This document shows positions 7,790 to 16,567 of a stretch of 54,408 nucleotides of DNA, in pieces. The stretch is from JAICWP01 sp035252015 (GTDB taxonomy: Bacteria; Acidobacteriota; Terriglobia; Terriglobales; Acidobacteriaceae), in assembly GCA_035252015.1 (NCBI GenBank), contig DATFDP010000143.1, positions 1 to 54,408 on the forward strand. Reading direction: 5' to 3'. A program made the translations under genes and the position numbers. The notes beneath the pieces are model-generated. The model was given only the letters and a program-made list of their open reading frames with translations, ran no database searches and was not told the DNA's origin. Each line of letters starts with the position of its first letter. Position 1 is the stretch's first letter.

Positions 7790-9112
7790 TTATGGCACCA
7801 GCGTCGCCGGCCTTCCCTTCCAAGGCAGGAAGCCGTCTTTACGCGTATACACCGCCTTGCCGTCAATGAACACCTCGTCAGCTTTTGAAGTCAGCTCCAG
7901 CGGGTTCCCATTCCAAATCGTCAGGTCAGCGTCTTTACCCACGTCAATGGAACCCACGCGATTATCAATCCCCAGAATCTTCGCCGGGTTGATGGTCACC
8001 GCCTGCAGCGCCGCCTCGTCCGGCATGCCATAGTGATTGATAATCGAGGCCTGTTCGATGTAATCGCGCTCCTCAATCACAGGGTTGTCGGTGTGCAGGC
8101 TAACCAGCACGCCTTCCTTCCACAGGATGTAAGCGTTCTGCGGGATGGCGTCCCAACCTTCCACCTTAAAGCCCCACGCATCTGCGAATGTCACCACGCC
8201 GATATGCCGTCGTGCGATCTCCGGCGCAATCATGTAGGCGTCGAGCGCGTGGTGCAGTGCCGCGATGTGGAAGTGGAACTCGTCAGCAATACGGAATAGC
8301 GCCTCGAAATGGTTCACCTGGTAGGAGTGGATGTTCAGCCGCACCTTGCCCGCCAGCACCTCGGTCAGGGCCTCCAGTTGCAGGTCGCGTTCGGGGGGAG
8401 CGCCCTTCTTGCCGCCGTCTTCCCATGCCTTCCGCTTGGCAGCGTAATTCTGGGCGTCATAAAGGCGCTGGCGCACGATGGCGGCCTCGCCCATGAGCGT
8501 GGACGGCGGCTTGTCCTTGCTTCCATATACTCGCTTTGGGTTCTCGCCCCAGGCCCACTTCATGCTGGCAGGCGCGCCTTGCAACTTGATTTCGTCTAGC
8601 GTCTGCCCGCCATTGAGCTTCACAATGGTGGCCCAGCCGCCGATGTTGTTGCCGCTACCAGGCAGTACCTGCACGACCGTCACCCCGCCGGAAACGGCGC
8701 GCGCAATCTCGGGGTCGTCAGTGTTGATGGAGTCTTCCGAGCGTACCTGCGCTTCAATGTCGCCGGTCATTTCGTTGCCGTCGGAATTGGGCTTGATTTC
8801 CGGCAGCGCATAAACGCCCAGGTGCGAATGCGGGTCCACCAGCCCGGGCAGCACATATTCGCCGGCGGCATTGATGACCTCAGCATTGGCAGGCACGCCA
8901 ACCCCGGTGCCTACCTGCGCAATTTTTCCGTTCTCAATTATCACTGTGCCATTGACGATCGTCCCGTGCGTCATGGTGAGAATGGTTGCGCCCTTAATCA
9001 CGATGGGGCGACTGGGGGTGCCTTCGGGTTGCGCCGCCGCATCCCTCGCGCAAACGGCGGTTATTGACGCCAGACACACACACCACAGGAAGAGAATTGT
9101 AAAGAAGCCCAT
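7790..9112 (-). CDS. Secreted metal-dependent amidohydrolase (imidazolonepropionase-like)
   Basis: 440 residues with a signal peptide (MGFFTILFLWCVCLASITAV). The HxH metal motif is intact as GLVDPHSHLG near residue 90. Later histidines in NIHSYQVNH, EFHFHIAALHHALD and VSLHTDNP, and the C-terminal GSIDVGKDADLTIWNG, complete the amidohydrolase pattern. These periplasmic enzymes cleave C-N bonds in cyclic amides or dipeptide-like substrates; the substrate is not evident. It is the first gene of a two-gene operon with the degenerate paralogue and lies divergently from the M42 peptidase. Confidence 0.85.
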   Translation of the reverse strand: MGFFTILFLWCVCLASITAVCARDAAAQPEGTPSRPIVIKGATILTMTHGTIVNGTVIIENGKIAQVGTGVGVPANAEVINAAGEYVLPGLVDPHSHLGVYALPEIKPNSDGNEMTGDIEAQVRSEDSINTDDPEIARAVSGGVTVVQVLPGSGNNIGGWATIVKLNGGQTLDEIKLQGAPASMKWAWGENPKRVYGSKDKPPSTLMGEAAIVRQRLYDAQNYAAKRKAWEDGGKKGAPPERDLQLEALTEVLAGKVRLNIHSYQVNHFEALFRIADEFHFHIAALHHALDAYMIAPEIARRHIGVVTFADAWGFKVEGWDAIPQNAYILWKEGVLVSLHTDNPVIEERDYIEQASIINHYGMPDEAALQAVTINPAKILGIDNRVGSIDVGKDADLTIWNGNPLELTSKADEVFIDGKAVYTRKDGFLPWKGRPATLVP

Positions 9113-9145
9113 GCTTTTCACAGTTGGCTCCCGAGAAGGCGGCAA

Positions 9146-9151
9146 ATTATA
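9146..9151 (-). promoter_or_regulatory. -10 box of the amidohydrolase operon
   Basis: A perfect TATAAT on the minus strand, 34 bases before the ATG at 9112. No good -35 element is seen at 17 bases. The 142-base space to the divergent peptidase gene must carry promoters for both directions. Confidence 0.4.
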
Positions 9152-9254
9152 TCAAACGCATCGCAGCGCGATATTTATTCTGCGCGTCAACAGAGCCGCT
9201 GCGCTTGCTTCTCGCCGTGAGAACGACTACCTTCTTCACTTCTCAACTGTCGCT

Positions 9255-11510
9255 ATGAATAAACAACTGTTTGCCCGCCTTAGCGTTGTGCTGATCGGCA
9301 TTTTCTGCGCTACACCTGGCACCGCCGCCGCGGCCGCCAGGAGTGTGCCCGGCGACCTCCTCTCTGACCTGCAGCATTACGTGCAGACAGCTGCTGTTCC
9401 TGGATATGAGCAGGACCTGTTGCTCCCCATCGCGCAACAACTAGCGGCATATTCTCCTAAGGTGGACAGCCTGGGTAACGTGGTTATCACTATCGGCAGC
9501 GGCGCACCAAACCGTCTGCTGGTAGCGCCAATTGACGAACCCGGCTACGTTGTCAGCGACATCACTGCGCAGGGCTATCTGCGCCTGCAGCGCCTGCCCC
9601 AGTTCGGCGTTCTGCCGCTCTTCAACGAGCTCTACTCTGCGCAGCCAGTGCAGATTCACACCGCTTCAGACAAGTGGATAGACGGCGTGATCGCTGGTCC
9701 CTCCGTGCATCTGCAGCCTGGCCGCTCACATCCTCCGGATCTCGATGACATTGAAAACATGTATGTGGATATCGGCGCCGCCTCCGCCGCGCAGGCGCAG
9801 AGCGCTGGAGCCGACGTGCTCAGCCCCCTGGCGATTGATCGCACCTTGTATCAGATGGGCTTCGGTAAGTGGACCGCGCCCGCTATCGGTGACCGCTTTG
9901 GCGCTGCTGCCTTGGTCGAAGTGCTGCGCTCACTCGATCCTCAGAAGTTGCGTGGCCGCCTGACTGTGGCATTCGCAACCCAGCAATGGACCAGCGCGCG
10001 CGGTCTGCAGCGACTGCTGGATGTGCTCAAACCCGACGAACTGCTCTACGTGGGCCGCCTGACTCGCGGTCCGGCGCCACTTGGACCTCCGGGCGTCGGC
10101 AAGGAAATTCCGGGACCCACGCAAAAACCGGGCAGCGGCGTGCTCATCGCCGAAACACCGGAGCAGAAGGAATCTCCGCTCGCCTCGGAACTGACGCAGC
10201 TTGCTCGCCAGAACAACATTCCGCTGGTCACCGATTATTCGGCGCCTCTTATGCCGCGCGGTTACCTTCCACAACCGTCGCTACCCGCGCGCTGGGTACA
10301 CCTTGGAGTGGCCACCGCTTGGGCTTCCACCCCGGGCGAATTGCTTGACGCTCACGACCTCAGCCAACTGGTCGCGTTGTTAGAAAACTATCTTCAGGAG
10401 GAAGCCAGTCCGGTCAACATTCCTAATGCCGCGCCTTTGTTCGAACCGGTGCTCCCGTCGCGGCCCGCCGCTGCGCCTACTCCGGAAGCTGTGCTCAGTG
10501 ATTTGGTGGAAACTTACGGCGTCAGCGATCACGAAACGCGTGTGCGCGAAGTTATCACCCGCCTGCTTCCCGCCTGGGCCAAGCCGCAGACGGACGGCGG
10601 CGGCAACCTCATCCTGCATTGGCCCGGCAAAGGACAGCGGATCGTGGTCGTCGCCCACCAGGACGAAATAGGCTATGAAGTGCGCTCCGTCCTGAACGAC
10701 GGCGCTCTCGAACTGGAAGACAAAGGTGGTGGCTTGCCGCCGTTTTTCCTTGGCCATGCTGGCTTTGTGCACACGGCCAGCGGCATTCGCCCCGGGGTGC
10801 TGGAACTACCGCAGGGCTGGGAGCAGCCCGGATTTCATTGGCCGCCCGAATCGCGCAACGCGACCTACCGCATGGATGTGGGCGCAACCAATCCCCAACA
10901 AGTCGCGGAGTTGGGCATCAAGACCGGCGATTTTGTCACCATTCCCAAAAAGTATCGCCACTTGCTCGGCACACGCGTTAACGCCCGCAGTTTTGACGAC
11001 CGCCTCGGCTGCACAGCTTTGCTGGCCGCCACCTGGGCCCTGGGGCCGCACCTCAATGGTCGGGATGTCACCTTTGTCTGGTCCACCGGCGAAGAATTGG
11101 GCCTAGTTGGCGCTGCCGCAGTAGCCAAGAGCATGGCCGCGGAAGGGCGCTCTCCGGAGTATGTCTTCGCGGTGGACACCTTCGTTAGTTCCGACTCGCC
11201 GCTGGAGTCCACGCGCTTTGCCGATGCCAAAGTGGGAGAGGGCTTCGTCGTGCGTGCCGTGGACAATTCCAACGTGGTGCCGCGCAAGATGGTAGAAAAA
11301 CTAGTGTCCCTGGCACACGCCCAGGGCATTCCAGCGCAGTATGGTGTGACCGGCGGCGGCAATGACGGCTCCGCGTTCCTGCGCTACGGGTCTACTGATG
11401 TCGCCCTCGGCTGGCCGCTGCGCTATTCGCATTCTCCTGGCGAGGTGGTGGACACGCGCGATGTGGATGCCCTCGCGCGCATCGTGACCGCTGTGGCGCG
11501 ACAGTGGTGA
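9255..11510 (+). CDS. Double-domain M42 (PepA-like) aminopeptidase with a degenerate N-terminal repeat
   Basis: 751 residues from the ATG at 9255, with a signal peptide at residues 1-25. The C-terminal half (about 408-751) is a complete M42 metallopeptidase: AHQDEIG (467), SFDDRLGC (580), WSTGEELG (609), AVDTF (639) and YSHSPGE (723) supply the two-metal ligands and the catalytic Glu. The N-terminal half (about 25-390) has the same order and similar spacing but altered motifs: APIDEPG (91) instead of AHxDE, IGDRFGA (211), and FATQQW (240) where STGEE is expected. It therefore looks like an internal duplication in which the first copy lost catalysis. Normal M42 enzymes are about 350 residues. 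Confidence 0.82.
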   Translation: MNKQLFARLSVVLIGIFCATPGTAAAAARSVPGDLLSDLQHYVQTAAVPGYEQDLLLPIAQQLAAYSPKVDSLGNVVITIGSGAPNRLLVAPIDEPGYVVSDITAQGYLRLQRLPQFGVLPLFNELYSAQPVQIHTASDKWIDGVIAGPSVHLQPGRSHPPDLDDIENMYVDIGAASAAQAQSAGADVLSPLAIDRTLYQMGFGKWTAPAIGDRFGAAALVEVLRSLDPQKLRGRLTVAFATQQWTSARGLQRLLDVLKPDELLYVGRLTRGPAPLGPPGVGKEIPGPTQKPGSGVLIAETPEQKESPLASELTQLARQNNIPLVTDYSAPLMPRGYLPQPSLPARWVHLGVATAWASTPGELLDAHDLSQLVALLENYLQEEASPVNIPNAAPLFEPVLPSRPAAAPTPEAVLSDLVETYGVSDHETRVREVITRLLPAWAKPQTDGGGNLILHWPGKGQRIVVVAHQDEIGYEVRSVLNDGALELEDKGGGLPPFFLGHAGFVHTASGIRPGVLELPQGWEQPGFHWPPESRNATYRMDVGATNPQQVAELGIKTGDFVTIPKKYRHLLGTRVNARSFDDRLGCTALLAATWALGPHLNGRDVTFVWSTGEELGLVGAAAVAKSMAAEGRSPEYVFAVDTFVSSDSPLESTRFADAKVGEGFVVRAVDNSNVVPRKMVEKLVSLAHAQGIPAQYGVTGGGNDGSAFLRYGSTDVALGWPLRYSHSPGEVVDTRDVDALARIVTAVARQW

Positions 11511-11710
11511 GCCTCTGGCTCTATGAAAGCTGTTTCTGTCCCACAGCCATGTACCATTGAGCAACTTTTCCTCCCATTCCGGCCTCGAAATGCCCACAAA
11601 TGGCTGCTTTTCCGTGTATATACGCGTCCAACACTGGTATAGTTTCAATGAAGCCGCGGCCGCACTCCTGCAGTTCTTCCTGCTCCCCCCTGCGGCCCGG
11701 GAGGATGTGT

Positions 11711-12997
11711 TTGCGTTTCTGGACACACACCAGACCACATTTTGGTCTCGTCCTGGCAGGATTGCTGCTGGCAGCCACTGCCGCGCAGGCGGCTGGCAAC
11801 TTCACCGCCCAGGAGCGGCTGGGCTATAGCGTCGGCGACCAGTGGGAGCCTGCCATCGCAGCGGATGGCTTCGGTCACGTTTACCTCCTCTATCCGCAGT
11901 ATGGTCTGGTGCCCGGCTGCCCCACATGTCCTAGCCCCAGCATGATTCTGCAGGTGAGCAGCGATCGCGGCCTGAGCTGGTCAGCGCCCCGCGTGATCGC
12001 GCCCGCCGGCGATGGCCAGTACGATCCTCAGATTGTCGTTGATCCTCTCGACCGCCGCACACTCTACGCTTCCTGGCTGCAGAATTCGAAGAGCAGCACC
12101 GTTGTCGCCAAGTCAATTGATTTCGGCCAGACCTGGTCCCTGGTGGTGGCCAACCGCATTGCCCACGGCGTGGATAAGGATGTGCTGGCGGTGCGGGGCA
12201 ATGACGTTTACGTCGCTTACAGCCAGGCGCAGCATCTCTGGGTGTCCGCTTCTCACAATGGTGCTCAGACCTTCTCTGCCGTCCTCCTCAACAACGATCC
12301 CAAGTTGCGTTGGGTCACTGCTGGCGGCGCCACCATTGACCTGGCTGGAAATGTCTATTTCGCCTGGGCGGGGTTTCGCCAGCGTGAAGGCGTCAGTGGT
12401 CCCGTAAATCTCTATTTAAGCAAGTCGAGCGACGGCGGCGCCTCCTGGCAGACCACTTTGCTCGATTCCTCCACCGCTCCTCCCAGTTGCTCCGATCACA
12501 AATGCGGCTGGGCCTTCCTTGGCGCTCAGATGGCCCTCACTTCTGACGCAGCGGGCACGCTTTACGCTCTGTGGAATAGCGGGCGCCAGGCCGGCGCTGC
12601 CGAGCGCATCTACTTCGCTTCCTCCACCACTAGCGGCGTCTCCTGGAGCGCAAGGCAGGACGTCTCTTCTGCGCCCCCGGGTGTAGAGCACGCCTTTCCG
12701 GCCATTGCAGCTGGGGTTGCGGGCGACGTGCGCATCTCCTGGATGGATACTCGTTCCGCTCCCCAGTGGAACACCTTCTACCGCAGTTCCACCAATGGCG
12801 GCGCCTCCTGGTCCGATGAAGCGCGGATTTCTTCCTACGTGGCTGGCTACAGCTACATCTCTGCCGCCGGCTTCAGTTTTCCCTTCGGCGATTATTTCCA
12901 GATGGCGATTGACGATCTGGGCCGCACTCACGTTGTCTGGGGGGAAGGGCTGAACTGGAACACTCCCGGCTCCGTCTGGTACGCCCGCGGCCGATAA
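11711..12997 (+). CDS. Secreted sialidase/BNR-repeat-like beta-propeller protein
   Basis: About 428 residues. The TTG at 11711 is preferred because GGGAGG (11699-11704) lies 6 bases upstream. An ATG at 11705 directly abuts that site, and another ATG is at 11648. The signal peptide (GLVLAGLLLAATAAQA) is followed by Asp-box motifs such as SSDRGLSW, SIDFGQTW, SSDGGASW and STNGGASW, six in all. This makes it a six-bladed exo-alpha-sialidase-like propeller. Whether it cleaves sialic acid is open; the usual Arg triad cannot be confirmed by eye. Confidence 0.72.
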   Translation: MRFWTHTRPHFGLVLAGLLLAATAAQAAGNFTAQERLGYSVGDQWEPAIAADGFGHVYLLYPQYGLVPGCPTCPSPSMILQVSSDRGLSWSAPRVIAPAGDGQYDPQIVVDPLDRRTLYASWLQNSKSSTVVAKSIDFGQTWSLVVANRIAHGVDKDVLAVRGNDVYVAYSQAQHLWVSASHNGAQTFSAVLLNNDPKLRWVTAGGATIDLAGNVYFAWAGFRQREGVSGPVNLYLSKSSDGGASWQTTLLDSSTAPPSCSDHKCGWAFLGAQMALTSDAAGTLYALWNSGRQAGAAERIYFASSTTSGVSWSARQDVSSAPPGVEHAFPAIAAGVAGDVRISWMDTRSAPQWNTFYRSSTNGGASWSDEARISSYVAGYSYISAAGFSFPFGDYFQMAIDDLGRTHVVWGEGLNWNTPGSVWYARGR

Positions 12998-13144
12998 ACC
13001 ATTGACCTTGAGTTTTGTTGCGTTGGCGCTGCCCCCGCGTGAACTGCCTTCATGATGAATTCATGCTCAGGTCTTTCAGGCCTGAAGCATCTCGCGTGCA
13101 TGGCGAAGTGCGATGCACACTCAAAACCGAACACCCAAAAATCC

Positions 13145-13176
13145 AAAAGGCCGCCTGGCAGCGCAGGCAGCCTTTT
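13145..13176 (+). terminator. Rho-independent-terminator-like hairpin after the sialidase-like gene
   Basis: AAAAGGC (13145-13151) and GCCTG (13153-13157) pair with CAGGC (13164-13168) and GCCTTTT (13170-13176), giving 12 pairs with one internal mismatch and a 6-base loop. The T-run is short and partly inside the stem. Confidence 0.5.
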
Positions 13177-13179
13177 GTT

Positions 13180-13345
13180 CAAGGAGAATAGTTCTAACGG
13201 AGTTCAAAACCGTCAAAACTTTCTGGCGAAATCTTATGAGCCGCCAAAGCGGGGTGTCAAGATTTTTTTCCAGAATAACTCCCTTATTTTTCAACTACTT
13301 ATAAATAATATGACTGGTCGCATCAGAAGCATAAAAATCGGGAAA
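13180..13345. other. AT-rich intergenic segment, possible dispersed acidobacterial repeat
   Basis: The convergent 410-base gap 12998-13407 contains the hairpin above, a 12-bp palindrome TTCAGGCCTGAA (13075-13086) and this markedly AT-rich stretch. Its stretch of AACTCCCTTATTTTTCAAC followed by ACTTATAAAT resembles intergenic repeats I remember from Terriglobus/Acidobacterium-type genomes. I see no gene in it; the short open frames there lack family features. Confidence 0.35.
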
Positions 13346-13407
13346 ATAGGCCAGCCCCCGTAGCACGGAATCTTCTAACACCAAGGTTTTCATGGGTTTA
13401 ACTCGGA

Positions 13408-14499
13408 TCAGCGCCAGTCGCCCAGCTTCAGGCTGATGATTTCCACATCCTTGGAGCGGTCGAAAATGCGGTCTGGAAAGAGACGCTTCATCAGCAGCCG
13501 GAATCCGCCAAAAAGCAGCCCCGCTACCAGCGCGAAGCCCATGAGGATGGCGACCAGCAGAATTACACCCACCAGCAGGTTACCGATGTTGTCACGCTTG
13601 CTGAAGAACGTATTCTGATTCCAGGTGACGTCCGCATCGTAGTTCACCTGGTCCAGCAGGGACTTAGCATCGCCGTTGGAAACCTGACCGGAAACCAGGG
13701 CCACCAGCGGCCCGCTGCGCTTCACGCGGCTGGCGGGGTTCTCCGCTTGCGACGTGGTATGCAACGTGGCGTCAATGGCCTTGGCGCGCTCCGCAGCAAT
13801 CTGCGGTGTCGGATACGAAATCACCATCAGCGTGGCGTCACCCTGCGAACCCGCGGAGGTCGCATATTGAGCCATCGCTACTTCCGCACCCTTGGCGAAA
13901 TCCACCACTTCCGGTGAAATCGGAGTTGCAACATCCCCCAATCCCACCGCTCCCATGAAATAGCGAACTGAATTGGTGCGGCGGGCCTGCTTCGGAAGGT
14001 AGGCCAGTACTGGAGGCAGGTCGCGGGCATTACCTGTGGGCAAAGGCAGCGAGGAGGCTAGATCACGCAACTCCGCCGCCGACATCACGGTCACGCGGTC
14101 GAGTACGGCATCCACCACGATGTTGCCACGCACAAACAGCACCCGGCCATTGTTCGACGCTGCCTGATCGCCAACATTTTCCGTCGCCATCTCCGGTTGC
14201 TTGTAGAAGCTGAATGCGCCGAAGGCGCCGCTGGCATCGGCAAAGCGCGCGGCTTTCACCTTCATAACGCGGTCGTCCCGCACATAGGTAGCTTGCTCCA
14301 TTTCGTGGAAGCCGTACTCCTTGAGCAAAGGAGCAAATGCGGGGTCGGCTTTCGCGGCCTCCGTACTGACTGCCGGAGGTGCTGCAATGTGCCAGCCGGC
14401 AAATTCCGTGGGCAGGAACATTGTGCCGGCAGCCGGCGCGGGCCAAGCCGCCCCCAGGCTGGCAAAGCAAAAAGCTACAAGAATGACTAATCTCTTCAT
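13408..14499 (-). CDS. Exported DUF6599-like protein with C-terminal membrane anchor
   Basis: 363 residues from the ATG at 14499. A signal peptide (residues 1-24) is followed by FLPTEFAGWHIA, then a beta-rich domain with RYFMGAVGLG near the middle, and one hydrophobic segment at about residues 310-335 (LLVGVILLVAILMGFALVAG) close to a cytoplasmic-looking basic tail. This matches the acidobacterial DUF6599 family as I remember it. No function is known. It follows the amidase gene on the same strand with a 77-base gap. Confidence 0.6.
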   Translation of the reverse strand: MKRLVILVAFCFASLGAAWPAPAAGTMFLPTEFAGWHIAAPPAVSTEAAKADPAFAPLLKEYGFHEMEQATYVRDDRVMKVKAARFADASGAFGAFSFYKQPEMATENVGDQAASNNGRVLFVRGNIVVDAVLDRVTVMSAAELRDLASSLPLPTGNARDLPPVLAYLPKQARRTNSVRYFMGAVGLGDVATPISPEVVDFAKGAEVAMAQYATSAGSQGDATLMVISYPTPQIAAERAKAIDATLHTTSQAENPASRVKRSGPLVALVSGQVSNGDAKSLLDQVNYDADVTWNQNTFFSKRDNIGNLLVGVILLVAILMGFALVAGLLFGGFRLLMKRLFPDRIFDRSKDVEIISLKLGDWR

Positions 14500-14576
14500 C
14501 AAAGCTCAACTACAGGCGAGGAAACCCCTGCTTCCATTAGACTACGCCGGGCAGCCGGAAGTTTCTACTTCCCCAC

Positions 14577-16526
14577 TTACTGCCCGTCGCCCTGAGCCAC
14601 GCTGCTGGCCACCTTAATACCGCTTAAGCCGCTGGCATAGCGGGCGATACCGCGGTACAACGCCAGAGCAATGCGCTGCCGGTAGGCGGGGCTGCGCAGT
14701 TTGCGTTCGTCTTGGGGATTGCTGACGAAGGAGATCTCCGCCAGGATGGAGGGCATTTTGGCGCCGATCAGTACTACAAACGGCGCCTTCTTCACTCCCC
14801 GGTTGTGAATGGCAGGCGTGGCCACCGCTAATCCCGAGTACAGGGCATGCTGAACGTCGGCGGCGAATTCCCGCGATTCTTCCACCTTCTCCTGCAGCGC
14901 GATATTTCTCACTAGTTGTTGGAGTTGATGAATGGATTGATCGGAGACCGCGTTTTCGCGTGCCGCCACCTCCAGCGCATCGCTGGAAGTCGTAAAATTC
15001 AGGTAGTACGTTTCCACGCCGCGGGATTCGGGATTGTGGCTGGAGTTGGCGTGTACTGAGACAAACAAATCGGCTTCTGCCTGGTTGGCGATGGCCGTGC
15101 GCGTCTCCAGAGGAACGAAGGTGTCATCATCCCGCGTGTACGCCACGTTCGCCCCCAGTCGCTGCTGCAGCAATGTTCCCAGCCGCAAAGAGATGTCGAG
15201 CACAAGGTCTTTTTCTTCTAGACCCTGCGGCCCAATGGTGCCGGTATCGTGCCCACCGTGCCCAGGATCTATCACGATTTTGCCAACCTTCAGGCCCAGC
15301 GCTCGGATCAGCGATCGGTCGCCGCTGGAGGTGGGGCGTGCCTCCCGCGCGTGCACCTCTTCCCCGTCTTCGCTGATCACTACCCGGGATGGCCGCGTTG
15401 CCGAAGGTGGCAGCACGTCGGAGCGCCGGGATGCGGCTTTTCCGCTGTTCGAGTTGTTGTCTTCATCGTCGCTGATGACCCTCGGCTCAGCCGCCTTCCC
15501 CCTTGTGCCGATAACCGAAGTTGTGTCCGGTACTGACTCCGCGGATTGACTTGATGGCCGCACCCTATTCCCAATTTTGAACGGTGGTTTCCGCGCCGTT
15601 GTGCTCGCCTCCCGGCCATGCATGTCAATAATTAGTCGGTCGGGGTTGGGAAGAAGGAACGCAGAATAGTTGGCGAGATCGTTTACCTCCAGAATCAGTC
15701 GCGTATCTCCGGGTCTGTCTTCGGAGACCCGCACTCTCTTCAGAAAACTGTTTTTGGGATTGATGTTTTTGTCCGTCAAGGATGGCGCCAGCCGCGTCCA
15801 GTGCAGGTCGAAGATAATGCGATCCGGATTGCGGAGGCGCTCGGAATGGAAGGTGATGTCGCTATCCAGGTCTACCGCCACCCTTGAGTAATCAGCGGTG
15901 GACCAGTAGCGGATTCCCTTCACCCGCGCCAGGTCAGAGTCGCTGTTGGGCGGGCGGGCCGGCGTCTTTGCTGCCTCGGCTGGAGTCGGCTTGTGGGCGG
16001 GTTTGTTCTTGGCCAGGGCTTGCCGTGCTTCGTCCGCCCGGCTGCTGTGGGGATACTCTTTCAGAAATTGCTTGAAAATCGGCCGGGCCTGCGCCGGCTG
16101 ATTCAGGTCATCCTTGTAAATCTGCCCCATCGCCAGCAAAGCGTTGCTGCGATAGCGATAGCCCGGATACTCGCGCAAAAGAAACTTGTATTGCCCAATG
16201 GCGCCGCGCAGCATTTGGGGATCATCAAACTGGCGCCCCGCTTCCGCCAGCAGTTCGGCAACCGCCAGCACGCTGCCAGGCGCCTTGGCCGAACCAGGAT
16301 CGAGGTAATAGACGCGGCGGTAGGCAGTGATTACACGCTGATACTCCCGGCGTGTGCGACTCTCCGCCTGCCGGCGGTGAAGACTGTCCTTTGATTTTTC
16401 TGCCCGCGAGAACTGCTTCTCGGCTGATTGTTCCTTGCGCGCTTGGGCCGCTGCCGGTAACGCGAAGGTTGACGCCAACAACACAGCGGCACACAGCTGC
16501 GCCTGACCTGGGAGTATATGTTTCAA
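14577..16526 (-). CDS. N-acetylmuramoyl-L-alanine amidase (TPR-AMIN-Amidase_3)
   Basis: 649 residues, probably starting at TTG 16526, with a signal peptide to about residue 27. TPR/YfgL-type helical repeats occupy about 60-165. An AMIN-like beta domain follows at about 200-310 (GIRYWSTADYSRVAVDLD, RIIFDLHWTRL). After a Ser/Arg-rich linker the zinc amidase domain spans about 415-635, with VIDPGHGGHDTG, EEKDLVLDIS, VSVHANSS and the late AEISFVSNP supplying ligands and the catalytic Glu. Such enzymes split septal peptidoglycan in the periplasm, with AMIN directing localisation. The fused TPR region is an added protein-binding module. The transglycosylase gene lies directly upstream. Confidence 0.88.
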   Translation of the reverse strand: MKHILPGQAQLCAAVLLASTFALPAAAQARKEQSAEKQFSRAEKSKDSLHRRQAESRTRREYQRVITAYRRVYYLDPGSAKAPGSVLAVAELLAEAGRQFDDPQMLRGAIGQYKFLLREYPGYRYRSNALLAMGQIYKDDLNQPAQARPIFKQFLKEYPHSSRADEARQALAKNKPAHKPTPAEAAKTPARPPNSDSDLARVKGIRYWSTADYSRVAVDLDSDITFHSERLRNPDRIIFDLHWTRLAPSLTDKNINPKNSFLKRVRVSEDRPGDTRLILEVNDLANYSAFLLPNPDRLIIDMHGREASTTARKPPFKIGNRVRPSSQSAESVPDTTSVIGTRGKAAEPRVISDDEDNNSNSGKAASRRSDVLPPSATRPSRVVISEDGEEVHAREARPTSSGDRSLIRALGLKVGKIVIDPGHGGHDTGTIGPQGLEEKDLVLDISLRLGTLLQQRLGANVAYTRDDDTFVPLETRTAIANQAEADLFVSVHANSSHNPESRGVETYYLNFTTSSDALEVAARENAVSDQSIHQLQQLVRNIALQEKVEESREFAADVQHALYSGLAVATPAIHNRGVKKAPFVVLIGAKMPSILAEISFVSNPQDERKLRSPAYRQRIALALYRGIARYASGLSGIKVASSVAQGDGQ

Positions 16527-16567
16527 TTTGTTCGCCCGTTCCCGCTACCGCTGCACCGAACTGCCAC

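Noticed and set aside
13052..13363. 103-codon plus-strand frame in the convergent gap
   Set aside because: It crosses the terminator-like hairpin and an AT-rich repeat-like segment, with no family features or ribosome binding site.
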